NCBI RefSeq assembly: GCF_002257565.1
Contig: NZ_CP022736.1
Location: 5,401,799-5,465,798 of the forward strand
From: Herbaspirillum sp. meg3
Lineage (GTDB): Bacteria > Pseudomonadota > Gammaproteobacteria > Burkholderiales > Burkholderiaceae_D
Reading direction: 5' to 3'
DNA length: 64,000 nt
Positions 8,176-16,315 of the stretch are shown piece after piece. Made by a program: the position numbers and the translations under genes. The notes beneath the pieces were generated by a model, which saw only the letters and a list, made by a program, of their open reading frames with translations, did not search any database and had not been told where the DNA came from. The first letter of the stretch is position 1. The number at the start of each line of letters is the position of its first letter.

Positions 8176-8874
8176 ATGCCTCTGAAGGACTTTAAGGTAC
8201 TCACGTTTGACGTCGTCGGCACCCTCATTGATTTCGAAGCCGGCATGCTCGCCTACCTGCGCAAGGCCATCCCCGACAGCAGGGTCGCGGACGAGGATTT
8301 CCTCGCCGCCTACCGCGCCGCGCGTAGTGACGGCAACACCGGCTGGTACCCGGATGACCTGGAACGCTGCTGGCACGTCATCGCTCCTGAGCTGGGTCTG
8401 CCTGACACCCCGGAGCTGGCTCGTGGCCTGCGCGATTCAGTGGCCGACTGGCCGGCCTTCCCCGATTCGGTCGAGGCCCTTCAGCGCCTGCGCAAGCACT
8501 TCAAGCTGGTTACCATGACCAACGCCCAGACCTGGGCCCTGCAGTACTTCGCGCGTACGCTGGGTGAGCCTTTCGACTTGCTGCTGAGTTGCGAAGATGC
8601 CCTCTGCGAGAAGCCGGATCCGCAATACTTTGCCTACGCGCGCGGCCGCTTCGAAGGTCAGTGGGGTTACCGGCAGGCCGACAACCTGCATGTCGCGCAG
8701 AGCCAGTATCACGACATCGGCGTCTCCAGGCGCCTGGGCATAACGACCTGCTGGATCGAACGCCGCCATGGCAAGCCTGGCTCGGGCGGCACCATCGCCT
8801 CCGCACTTACCGTACCGGACTATCACTTCCACACGCTGGCCCAACTAGCCGATGCGGTAGAAGCAGGCCAATAA
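8176..8874 (+). CDS. HAD-superfamily hydrolase, haloacid dehalogenase type II-like
   Basis: A 232-residue cytoplasmic HAD hydrolase. Motif I is LTFDVVGTLID with nucleophile Asp12, motif II is the Thr/Asn of TMTNAQT, motif III is the Lys of CEKPDPQYF, and motif IV is the QSQYHDIGVSRRLGI segment that positions magnesium or the nucleophile. The pattern FDxxGTL with a helical cap after it is that of L-2-haloacid dehalogenases and related phosphatases; substrate cannot be decided. GGAG at 8166-8169 gives the start at 8176. A Tat-exported peptide/opine-type binding protein follows 141 bases downstream and may be functionally linked. Confidence 0.85.
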   Translation: MPLKDFKVLTFDVVGTLIDFEAGMLAYLRKAIPDSRVADEDFLAAYRAARSDGNTGWYPDDLERCWHVIAPELGLPDTPELARGLRDSVADWPAFPDSVEALQRLRKHFKLVTMTNAQTWALQYFARTLGEPFDLLLSCEDALCEKPDPQYFAYARGRFEGQWGYRQADNLHVAQSQYHDIGVSRRLGITTCWIERRHGKPGSGGTIASALTVPDYHFHTLAQLADAVEAGQ

Positions 8875-9015
8875 GCCAACCCCTCAGCCAGTCGCAGAAC
8901 ACGTATCCCCTGGTGCCCCGTTGCGGCGCCAGCTTGCACCAGTTTGTTCGAGTCCAGGCAGGCCATCCCCGGCCCGCCTGTTTTCTCACACTGCAACCAA
9001 CCACGGAGCTGCAAC

Positions 9016-10638
9016 ATGGACCACAACAGCAAGAGCAAACACGACCTCCTCCTCAGCGCCAGCGACACCGCCGGGTTGATGGATTGCTTGAAACGCGGCG
9101 CCAGCCGGCGCGACCTCCTCAAGATCCTGCTGGCCGGCGGGATGCAAGCCACGTTGGCCGGTGGCCTGGCCGGTAGCGCGGCCAGCGCCTACGCGCAGAC
9201 CCCGCGCCGTGGGGGCAAGCTGCGCGTGGGCGGTGATACGGCCTCCGTCAGCGATACGCTGGATCCGGCCAAGCAATCCAACAAGACCGATTACTCGCGC
9301 GGCACCATGCTCTACAACGGCCTGACCTCGCTGGACGCCAGCCTTACGCCGCAGCCGGCGCTGGCCGAATCCTTCAGCAGCAAGGATGCCAAGATCTGGG
9401 TATTCAAGCTGCGTCGTGGCGTCACCTTCCATGATGGCAAAGCGCTCACGCCGGCTGACGTGGTGTTCTCGTTGATGCGCCACAAAGACCCGGCCACCGC
9501 CTCCAAGGCTAAAACCCTGGCCGACCAGATTGAGAGCGTCAAGGAAACCGGCCCCTATGAAGTCACCGTCACCTTGACTGCCCCCAATGCCGACCTGCCG
9601 GTCATTGTCGGTACCTTCCACTTCCACATCGTAAAGGCCGGAACCGCTGACTTCAGCACCGGTATCGGCACCGGTCCGTATAAGCTCAAGGAATTCAGCC
9701 CCGGCATCCGCTCGGTGGTGGTGCGCAACGACAATTACTGGAAGCCCGGCAAGCCTTATCTGGACGAGATCGAATTCGTCGGCATCGGTGACGAGAATTC
9801 GCGCGTCAATGCCTTGCTCTCGGGCGAGCTGGATCTGGTGGCGAACCTCAATCCGCGCTCCATCGAGCGGGTCAAGGGCAGCCCGGGCTTCGCGGTGCTG
9901 GAAACCCAGTCCGGCGCCTATACCGACCTGATCCTGCGCAAGGATGTCGGCCCCGGCAGCAATCCCGATTTCGTGCTGGCCATGAAATACCTGATGGATC
10001 GTGAGGTCATGCGCAAGAACATCGCCCGCGGCCACGCCGTGCTTGGCAATGACCAACCGATCGACCCGACCAATCGTTTCTATCTCGCTGGCCTGCCGCA
10101 GCGCCAGATGGACCTGGACAAGGCCAAGTACCACCTGCTGAAATCCGGGGTGACTGGCAAGGTGCCGATGGTCTGCTCGGTGGCGGCCATGTATTCTGTC
10201 GATATCGCCACGGTGATGCAGCAGACCGCACAGCGCATCGGCCTGGAACTGGAACTTAAGCGCATGCCCCCGGAAGGCTACTGGTCCAACCAATGGCTCA
10301 ACAACCCGGTCGGTTTTGGCAACGTCAATCCACGCCCCAGCGCCGATGTGCTGCTCATGCAGTTTTTCCAGTCGCAGGCCGCGTGGAACGAGTCCCGCTT
10401 CAAGAGCGAGAAGTTCAACCAGCTGCTCACTGCCGCGCGCGCTGAAATCGATGTCGGCAAACGCAAGCAGATGTATGGAGACATGCAGACCATCATCCAT
10501 GAAGAAGCCGGGATCGGCATTCCTATGTTCTTGGCCAGTCTGGACGGCTATCGCAGCAAGCTCAAGGGGCTATCTCCAATTCCGCTGGGCGGCATGATGG
10601 GGTACTCCTTTGCTGAACACGTTTGGCTGGAGACATGA
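9016..10638 (+). CDS. ABC transporter substrate-binding protein, family 5, Tat-exported
   Basis: A 540-residue periplasmic binding protein of the peptide/nickel/opine family (SBP_bac_5). The N-terminus has a twin-arginine motif SRRDLLK at 30-36, a hydrophobic stretch and a cleavage site after AYA60, so it is probably exported folded. Family landmarks include PALAESFSSKDAKIWVFKLRRGV near 115 and GTGPYKLKEFSPG near 215. GGAG seven bases before the ATG supports the start. No permease or ATPase gene is adjacent, so its membrane partners must be elsewhere. The ligand is unknown. The neighbouring HAD hydrolase gene is on the same strand. Confidence 0.92.
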   Translation: MDHNSKSKHDLLLSASDTAGLMDCLKRGASRRDLLKILLAGGMQATLAGGLAGSAASAYAQTPRRGGKLRVGGDTASVSDTLDPAKQSNKTDYSRGTMLYNGLTSLDASLTPQPALAESFSSKDAKIWVFKLRRGVTFHDGKALTPADVVFSLMRHKDPATASKAKTLADQIESVKETGPYEVTVTLTAPNADLPVIVGTFHFHIVKAGTADFSTGIGTGPYKLKEFSPGIRSVVVRNDNYWKPGKPYLDEIEFVGIGDENSRVNALLSGELDLVANLNPRSIERVKGSPGFAVLETQSGAYTDLILRKDVGPGSNPDFVLAMKYLMDREVMRKNIARGHAVLGNDQPIDPTNRFYLAGLPQRQMDLDKAKYHLLKSGVTGKVPMVCSVAAMYSVDIATVMQQTAQRIGLELELKRMPPEGYWSNQWLNNPVGFGNVNPRPSADVLLMQFFQSQAAWNESRFKSEKFNQLLTAARAEIDVGKRKQMYGDMQTIIHEEAGIGIPMFLASLDGYRSKLKGLSPIPLGGMMGYSFAEHVWLET

Positions 10639-10906
10639 CGTAGCACGTGCTCGTTGTGACCTGCACCGCAATAAGGCGCACGATATATACATCCCTCTGC
10701 AACCGGACAAGCATGAGCCACTCCGGTGGAGAACATAACTGTCGTAGTCAATGGCGCGGTGCGAGGCCATTTCGCGTCCTATGGGCGGCAGTGGTGGGGA
10801 GGCTTCGGCCTGCCGGTTCCTTGTGCGCCGGTCTTCCAACCGTGCCATTTACCGCCCTCCCGTTTGGAAGCGGGATGCGGTTCAATCACCGCACAGGGAG
10901 GCAGAC

Positions 10907-11197
10907 ATGCCTGACTTCGACACGCCCCATCAAGCAACTACCCAACCGACGCATCGGAATTTCCGCTGGATCAGTGGTCCGGGCCCGGACCGTAACGCAC
11001 CCTCCCGCCGACTTTGGCAGATGATGCGCGACGTCGCTGTCGGCATTCATGCCTGCCTCCAGATTTTCACGGCTAGCGAGCTGGAGCGCGCCGCCAACGC
11101 CGATGCCGAGAATCTGCGGCGACTCTTCATCGCGGCCTCGGGTCTGCTGCGTCAGGCGGCAGAGGCACGCATTCGCCCGTTGAACGATTCCGTTTAG
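10907..11197 (+). CDS. Hypothetical protein
   Basis: A 96-residue protein, not recognised. It is predicted cytoplasmic, with a Thr/Pro/His-rich N-terminus followed by helical segments (RRLWQMMRDVAVGIHACLQIF and ELERAANADAENLRRLFIAASGLLRQAAE). The strong ribosome site AGGGAGG ends six bases before the ATG, which is the main reason to accept it. The frame is open further upstream without a comparable start. Confidence 0.6.
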   Translation: MPDFDTPHQATTQPTHRNFRWISGPGPDRNAPSRRLWQMMRDVAVGIHACLQIFTASELERAANADAENLRRLFIAASGLLRQAAEARIRPLNDSV

Positions 11198-11259
11198 TTT
11201 CCTTTAGCCGTCGTTTCAGCAAACAGGGGTCTCGTGTTGTGACGGACGCCGAGACGACA

Positions 11260-11287
11260 CTGGATCCTGGCTTTCGTCAGGACGGTG
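11260..11287. repeat. REP-like palindromic repeat
   Basis: CTGGATCCTGGCTTTCGTCAGGACGGTG resembles the widespread proteobacterial repeat whose usual form is CTGGATCCCGGC...GCCGGGATGAC. It contains an imperfect stem TCCTG...CAGGA. It lies in the 285-base gap before the LysR gene. A related pair of sequences occurs at 39090-39179. Confidence 0.5.
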
Positions 11288-11482
11288 GCGAGGTGGCGAT
11301 GGTTTTTTCTTTGGCTTGATACCGCGCCTGCATGTTGTTGCACAGGCAATGCCGAAACGGCATGGGACTTTCCCATGCTGTATTTGTATAGTGATATGCC
11401 GGAAAAGCCACGTCGCCAAACGGCTTCATCGCGCAGTCAATGCACCGGCATTTAAGCCAACCTCAGGGAAGAGCGGGAAACA

Positions 11483-12421
11483 ATGGAAATCAAATGGGTC
11501 GAGGACTTCTTGTCGGTGGTGGAGACGCTCAACTTCAGCCGCTCGGCGAAGCTGCGCAATGTGACGCAACCGGCGTTCGGCCGCCGCGTCCGTTCGCTGG
11601 AGGCCTGGCTTGGCGCGGAGCTGTTTGACCGCTCCACGTACCCGTGTGCGCTGACGCCGGCGGGCGAGTCCTTTGTGCCGATCGCGCGCGAGATGCTCAA
11701 TCAGTCGACCCAGGCGCGCCTGATCCTGCGCGGTCAGCTGGCCGGTGCGCAGGCGACGGTGAAGTTCGCCATGCCGCACACCTTGCTGCTGACCCTGTAT
11801 CCCAAGCTGCTGTCCGAAATCGAGAAGACCACCGGCTCCATGGCGACCACCGTGCAGGCTACCAACGTGCACGATGCCGTAATGGCACTGGTCGAGCGCA
11901 ACTGCGATCTGCTGATCTGCTATCACCATCCGCAGCAGGGCATCGATCTGGACAGCGAACGCTATGCGATGCTGTCGCTCGGCAAAGAGCCGCTACGCCC
12001 GTATGTCAAAGCCGTGCGCAAGGGCGTGCCCAAGTACGCGCTGCCGGGCACGCCTGCGGAACCGGTGCCTTTCCTGAGCTATTCTTCCTATTCGTCGCTG
12101 AGCCGTATCGTCGAGAAGCAGCTCAGCGCCAGCCCGCGCCCGGTGCATGTGTTCCGCCGCTTTGAATCCGACCTGGCCGAGGGCTTGAAGAGTATGGTGC
12201 TGGAAGGCCACGGCGTTGCCTGGTTGCCGGCCAGCGCGGTCACGCGCGAAGTCGCTGAAGGCAAGCTGACCCTGGCGGTCGCACCCAATGACAATGAGGC
12301 CCTCGCAACGGGCCTGTGGAGCGACGAAATGGATATCCGCGTCTATCGCCGCATCGATGACGCACGACCGGATCTGGATCGCATCTGGGCCTGCCTGAGT
12401 GCGGCGCATGGGGTACGTTAA
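11483..12421 (+). CDS. LysR-family regulator, HypT/YjiE-like
   Basis: A 312-residue LysR-type regulator with an N-terminal winged helix (EIKWVEDFLSVVETLNFSRSA, TQPAFGRRVRSLEAWLG) and a C-terminal effector domain. The opening EIKWVEDFL and the RSLEAWLGAELFDRSTYP segment are characteristic of the HypT/YjiE group rather than typical LysR proteins. GGGAAG precedes the ATG. A second member of the same subgroup is at 22434-23375. It lies 82 bases upstream of, and on the same strand as, an ornithine-cyclodeaminase-family gene, which is the likely target. The inducer is unknown. Confidence 0.9.
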   Translation: MEIKWVEDFLSVVETLNFSRSAKLRNVTQPAFGRRVRSLEAWLGAELFDRSTYPCALTPAGESFVPIAREMLNQSTQARLILRGQLAGAQATVKFAMPHTLLLTLYPKLLSEIEKTTGSMATTVQATNVHDAVMALVERNCDLLICYHHPQQGIDLDSERYAMLSLGKEPLRPYVKAVRKGVPKYALPGTPAEPVPFLSYSSYSSLSRIVEKQLSASPRPVHVFRRFESDLAEGLKSMVLEGHGVAWLPASAVTREVAEGKLTLAVAPNDNEALATGLWSDEMDIRVYRRIDDARPDLDRIWACLSAAHGVR

Positions 12422-12503
12422 TCCTGTGCGCTGATCCTGCGTTCTATCGTCAGTACAAAATTTGCATCAACTCACCCAAGTAAATAGACCGAAGAGGATC
12501 ACC

Positions 12504-13424
12504 GTGAAGCTCATTACCAATCAACAAGTCAGCGAACTCGTCACCACCGCCGACGCCGTGCAAGCCATGCGCGAAGCCTTCGCCGCCGCCGGTAGCGGCG
12601 CCCAGCAGGCCCGCGTGCGCACCAGTGCTTCCAACGGCGTGATGCTGTCGATGATGGGCGCGGTGATTCCCGACGCAGGCATCGCCGGCGCCAAGGTCTA
12701 CACGACGATCAAGGGCGCGTTCAAGTTTGTGATCACGCTGTTCTCGACCGAAACCGGTGCTCCGCTGGCGACCATCGAAGGCGACACCATGACCGGCCTG
12801 CGCACGGCTGCCGCCACCGCCGTGGCTTGCGACGCACTGGCGCGCAAGGACGTCGACACGCTGGCCATTATCGGCACCGGCGTGCAGGCGCGTTCGCATA
12901 TCCCGGCGATTCTGCAGGTGCGCAAGTTCAAGGAAATCCTGATCGCCGGTCTCTCCGGCCAGCAAGAACTGGCAGACGAAGTCACCAAGACCTACGGCAT
13001 TCCCGCACGCGTGGTCGAGATCGACGAAGCCGCACGTCAGGCCGACGTGCTGGTGACCGTGACGCGCGCGACCACGCCGCTGTTCTCGGGCGACCTGTTG
13101 AAGCCGGGCGCGTTCGTCGCCGCCGTCGGCGCCAGCAAGGCCAACGTGCGCGAGCTGGATGACATCGCCATCAAGCGCGCCGCAGCGCTGGTGGTGGAGT
13201 GGAAGCCGCAGGCGCAAACCGAAGCCGGCGATCTGGTGCAATGCGCGCCGGGTACTTTCGACTGGGCCAACGTGTGGGAGCTGGGCCAGGCTGTTGACGG
13301 CAGCATCGGCTATCAGCGCAAAGACGACGATATCGTGATCTACAAGGCCATCGGCATCGGTCTGGAAGACGTGGCGCTGGCGGGTCTGGCGTACCGCAAG
13401 GCTGCTGCGCAAAACGGCTGGTGA
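12504..13424 (+). CDS. Ornithine cyclodeaminase / mu-crystallin family protein
   Basis: A 306-residue NAD(P)-binding enzyme of the ornithine cyclodeaminase/mu-crystallin family. Members deaminate ornithine to proline, or reduce cyclic imines or ketimines. The substrate half contains TGAPLATIEGDTMTGLRTAAATA, and the Rossmann core has IIGTGVQARSHIPAI near residue 125. The GTG at 12504 is chosen because GAGGA sits five bases before it; an in-frame TTG lies 14 codons upstream without a site. It follows a LysR gene and ends at a strong terminator. Which amino or imino acid is used cannot be told. Confidence 0.9.
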   Translation: MKLITNQQVSELVTTADAVQAMREAFAAAGSGAQQARVRTSASNGVMLSMMGAVIPDAGIAGAKVYTTIKGAFKFVITLFSTETGAPLATIEGDTMTGLRTAAATAVACDALARKDVDTLAIIGTGVQARSHIPAILQVRKFKEILIAGLSGQQELADEVTKTYGIPARVVEIDEAARQADVLVTVTRATTPLFSGDLLKPGAFVAAVGASKANVRELDDIAIKRAAALVVEWKPQAQTEAGDLVQCAPGTFDWANVWELGQAVDGSIGYQRKDDDIVIYKAIGIGLEDVALAGLAYRKAAAQNGW

Positions 13425-13472
13425 GGTCGTTGCTGCCGTAAAGAATCGACGTAAGGCAGAGAAGACAAGAAG

Positions 13473-13500
13473 ACAGCGGCTTGCGGGCCGCTGTTTTTTT
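13473..13500 (+). terminator. Rho-independent terminator
   Basis: A perfect eight-base stem ACAGCGGC/GCCGCTGT with a six-base loop is followed by a run of seven T. It lies 48 bases after the ornithine-cyclodeaminase-family gene and closes that transcript. Confidence 0.9.
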
Positions 13501-13625
13501 GCGGCGGCTATCGAGCAAAGACCGGCCGCAACCTCTTCCTCCTACGCCAGCTTGGGACACTGTCCGATGCCGGTCGCAGCGCGTCTTGACTACAGTAATG
13601 GATGTCAACACGGAAGGAGCACACC

Positions 13626-13811
13626 ATGCCTAATCCCCCAATCCCTCAGAGCAAGTCCGATGCATCATCCTCCGCGTCACCCAATCCGGACCGCGAATAT
13701 GGGGACTCCACCGAGAGCAAACTCGACCACAGCAAGCCGCCGCATCATGACAAAACGGCGGCGAACCAGAAGCACAAGGACGAGCCGCAACTCTCCGTCG
13801 GCAAGCCCTGA
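13626..13811 (+). CDS. Small hydrophilic protein, paralogue of the next gene
   Basis: A 61-residue, highly charged, Pro/Ser/His-rich protein that is probably disordered. Its C-terminal 40 residues, including EYGDSTESKLDHSKPPHHD and QKHKDEPQLSV, closely match the protein encoded at 13970, showing a tandem duplication. AGGAG ends six bases before the ATG. No signal peptide or known domain is seen and the function is unknown. Confidence 0.75.
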   Translation: MPNPPIPQSKSDASSSASPNPDREYGDSTESKLDHSKPPHHDKTAANQKHKDEPQLSVGKP

Positions 13812-13969
13812 GCAGTGATTGTTTCATTGCGGCAAGCGGGGGCGCAGATGGACGCATGCTCCATGACAGACGCACTTCACAGGAGTAAGCTGATCCTCGT
13901 AAGGCCTGCCTGCGTCCACCTGTCTTTCCCTCTGGGCGCGCAGCCAGAAGCCTGAAGGAGAACATCATG

Positions 13970-14188
13970 CGTAATCAAGATGCCGTTCGCCCGACTCCAG
14001 TGTTTCGCTTCACGGCCCCTCTTCCGCCGAAATCTCCCGCTGCGGAAGAAACCTTCGATCCCGATCACGAATACCAAGACTCCACCGAAACCCGGCTCGA
14101 TCACACCCGGCCGCCGCACCATGACGACGCGGCAGGCAAGCTGAAAAAACATAAGGAAGAGCCGCAGATTTCGATCGGCGATGCGTAG
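13970..14188 (+). CDS. Small hydrophilic protein, paralogue of the previous gene
   Basis: A protein of about 72-73 residues with the same tail as its upstream neighbour: EYQDSTETRLDHTRPPHHD, then KKHKEEPQISIG. The N-terminal 30 residues differ from the first copy. The frame also allows a start one codon earlier at 13967; a GAAGGAG ribosome site lies upstream of both. Conservation of the D-S-T-E and P-P-H-H-D positions in two copies argues that these are real proteins under selection. No family is known to me. Confidence 0.72.
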   Translation, partial: RNQDAVRPTPVFRFTAPLPPKSPAAEETFDPDHEYQDSTETRLDHTRPPHHDDAAGKLKKHKEEPQISIGDA

Positions 14189-14223
14189 GGTTTGTTCGCT
14201 GCCCGAGGGTGCGGGAGTTGGTC

Positions 14224-14789
14224 TTATGCCGCCGCGCGCGCCAGCGTAATCGCCTGCTCAGGACAAGCCGTCACGCATAGTCCGCAAGCGCGGCAGGCAT
14301 CGGCGTTGGGGGTGTAGGCGACCTGCATGCCGTGTACACGCAGCTTCAGTTTGTTGAGCAAACCGAGCGGTTCGTAGTCCGCATCGTCGATGCGGCGAAT
14401 CGTGAAGACATTTTCAGGGCAAACTAGGGCCTGTTGCCCGTGAATTTGCGAGATGCGTTCCGATCAGAAAGCGTGCTGGCAAGGCGCGTGGCGTAGCAGG
14501 TGGCGGGCCCACCTGCAAGCCATGCAACGCCGCCAGCGCGCTTTCTGGTCGGAACCCTTCGGGAACGGCTGCAGGCGTCGCCTGCCGTTGTTGCAGCTCC
14601 TTGCCGTAGCACCGCTACGACGCGTCGCTGCGCCTAGGCAGTCAACGCCTGCCGCGCGTTCGCACTCGCAAATTCACGGGCAGCAGGCCCTGGACAATCG
14701 CCCTTCCCTTCACAACGCTTTAAATTGACCACCGGCACAATGATGCCGGGAGGCTGCTTGCAGCCGGTCGTTGTTGAGTTTTTGTTCAT
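14224..14789 (-). pseudogene. Ferredoxin gene split by an inverted-repeat element
   Basis: On the minus strand an ATG at 14789 opens a 4Fe-4S ferredoxin: MNKNSTTTGCKQPPGIIV, then LKRCEGKGDC. Here the frame enters a 266-base element and soon meets a stop. Beyond the element the coding resumes as VCPENVFTIRRIDDADYEP, and the second cluster motif CRACGLCVTACPEQA leads to the proper TAA at 14224. The insertion lies inside the first cluster motif, between the Asp-Cys and the following Val-Cys-Pro. The intact protein would have been a soluble electron carrier with two iron-sulphur clusters. As it stands, neither half is likely to work. Confidence 0.85.
14426..14691. mobile_element. MITE-like non-autonomous element with 31-bp inverted ends
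   Basis: The left end 14426-14457 (starting AGGGCCTGTTGCCCGTGAA) is the near-perfect inverse of the right end 14661-14691 (ending TTCACGGGCAGCAGGCCCT), with one mismatch and one extra base. Inside is a long stem: 14457-14480 pairs with 14532-14555 with two mismatches, enclosing a smaller GCAGGTGG/CCACCTGC stem. No transposase reading frame is present. The element interrupts a ferredoxin gene. A target-site duplication is not evident. Confidence 0.8.
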
Positions 14790-14831
14790 GGTGTTCTTTC
14801 CGCCGACCGGCTTTGATTTGATATGGGCGGC

Positions 14832-15209
14832 TTAGACGCTGCCAGGTGTTTGCGGGGGATTGGGCGGCACCTCTTTCGTGTCGACATCGCCACGATGCCA
14901 GCCGCCGCGGAATCGGCCAAAGCCGCGCATGCCTTCCTTGAACTTCTTGCGTTCTTCTTCACTCATCTGCTCCCAGCGCTGACGCCGGTCATGGCAACCG
15001 CCACGGCCGCGGAAGCCGCCGAACAGGATCTTGCACAGCACGAATAATCCCAGTGCCTGTAGATAGTCGATCTGGTGTGCGCCGGAGAACAGGGACGGCA
15101 TCAGCCAGTTCCACAACGACATGACGACAAAGCCGAGCGCGGCGACGCCGGCGATGATGAAGACCAGGATCTTCCAGAATTTACGTTTGCAGTGCATGGG
15201 GCCGTTCAT
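14832..15209 (-). CDS. Membrane protein partner of ECF sigma factor
   Basis: A 125-residue protein with two membrane segments (about 10-32, WKILVFIIAGVAALGFVVMSL; about 48-64, YLQALGLFVLCKILFGG). A charged, Gly/Arg-rich cytoplasmic tail contains RRQRWEQMSEEERKKFKEGMRG. It lies 77 bases downstream of the sigma factor gene on the same strand, so both are likely co-transcribed. Proteins of this shape commonly accompany this type of ECF sigma factor, but it does not look like a classical anti-sigma factor. Its role is unknown. Confidence 0.8.
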   Translation of the reverse strand: MNGPMHCKRKFWKILVFIIAGVAALGFVVMSLWNWLMPSLFSGAHQIDYLQALGLFVLCKILFGGFRGRGGCHDRRQRWEQMSEEERKKFKEGMRGFGRFRGGWHRGDVDTKEVPPNPPQTPGSV

Positions 15210-15286
15210 TTTTTCCTCCGTACAGATGAGTCAGATTAAAGATGGAATTCAAGGTGCCGTCGCAGATGGTGAATTGCAGATCGCGA

Positions 15287-15838
15287 CTACAAATTGAACT
15301 CGTCATATAGGGTTTGCAGGCGTGACCGCAGATGCAGTACCGCATAGCGTTTGCGCCCCAGCAGCGTGTTGATGCTCACGCCGCTTTCGGCGGCCAGTTC
15401 TTTAAAGCTGCGCCGCTCCAGCTCATGCGCGATAAAGACTTCGCGTTGCTCCGGCGGCAGTTCTTCCAGCGCGTCCTGCAACTCGGCCAGCAGCATGGAG
15501 CGCGCATAAGCGGCTTCCGGGCCGGCGTCGGTGTCAGGCAGCATTTGTTCGAGCCAGCCATCGTCGTCGTCTTCCGCATCGGCGGAAGCGTCCGGCAGGG
15601 CTTGCTCTTTCTTCTTGCGAAAACGATCGATGATGCGGTTGCGCGCCACTCGAAACAGCCACGCACCGACTTGTTCGATCGGTTCGGGCAGACGGCAGGC
15701 TTCCACCAGTTCGAAAAACACATCCTGCAAAATGTCCTCTGCCTCGCTCGGGTCGGGTACCCGCGTGCGAATGAAGTTGCGCAGCCGCACGCGCTCGCGC
15801 AGGACGGTGTCGGTGATGTGTTTATCGTTTTGAGCCAT
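15287..15838 (-). CDS. ECF RNA polymerase sigma factor
   Basis: A sigma-70 family ECF factor of about 183 residues. Region 2 is visible as FIRTRVPDPSEAEDILQDVFFELVEA, then GAWLFRVARNRIIDRFRKKK. An acidic linker (ASADAEDDDDGWLEQML) follows, and then region 4 with LEELPPEQREVFIAHELE and the helix-turn-helix SFKELAAESGVSINTLLGRKRYAVLHLR. The ATG at 15838 fits the family start; an ATG at 15850 and a GTG at 15868 are also open. It would direct RNA polymerase to a small regulon, probably including its own operon. No anti-sigma gene is recognisable next to it. Confidence 0.9.
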   Translation of the reverse strand: MAQNDKHITDTVLRERVRLRNFIRTRVPDPSEAEDILQDVFFELVEACRLPEPIEQVGAWLFRVARNRIIDRFRKKKEQALPDASADAEDDDDGWLEQMLPDTDAGPEAAYARSMLLAELQDALEELPPEQREVFIAHELERRSFKELAAESGVSINTLLGRKRYAVLHLRSRLQTLYDEFNL

Positions 15839-16315
15839 CGTCGGTTCCATGCTGTGAAGACGGATCACAGCGGCGGATATTGTGAGAACGGCAAAATAAT
15901 CTGAAGGCGGTGTTTCCAGACCGTAAATGGTGCGTCATTCTAAGGGAGAAAATAAGAGGTCCACAGCAAAGTCATCGTCGTCTGTATCGCCGATCAACAC
16001 GTCGATCGCGACCACTTTTCCGGCCTGAGTCGCAAAGTCTGAAAACCGGTGTGGATGCGGCTTTGCGGCCGGATTGTTGTCGACATTGCCACGAATGTTG
16101 TCGATGTTATTACGCTTGGGACAAAATGCGTTGTGTTTTTATTCAGGCTTTCTCATAAAAGCTGCCGGAAGCGTGTTTGGGGGATGTACAGTTGCGCCGG
16201 ATCGTTTTACATTCTCGGATTGAGGGCGATTTTTCAGGGGTGTATTTCGGAAGCTGTATTTCAAAAGCTGGATAAAAGCGGCATACAAGCTGAATAACAA
16301 CGGGAAAAAGCGGCG
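15839..16315. other. Intergenic region, nothing recognised
   Basis: About 477 bases between divergent genes (the sigma factor on minus, the GGDEF protein on plus), so it must hold two promoters. It is less GC-rich than its surroundings. No operator, repeat or small gene could be supported. Confidence 0.4.

Noticed and set aside
8986..10500. A 504-codon open frame on the minus strand across the peptide-binding protein gene
   Set aside because: It mirrors a well-supported gene on the other strand in GC-rich DNA, has low-complexity His/Gly/Ala-rich product and no ribosome site. The same reasoning rejects the long antisense frames at 17528-18895, 26204-27919, 48769-50415 and 59025-60470.
14453..14728. 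A 91-codon frame running through the inverted-repeat element
   Set aside because: It exists only because the element is GC-rich and palindromic; the product is Arg/Gln-rich, without a start site, and it crosses both the element end and the ferredoxin fragment.
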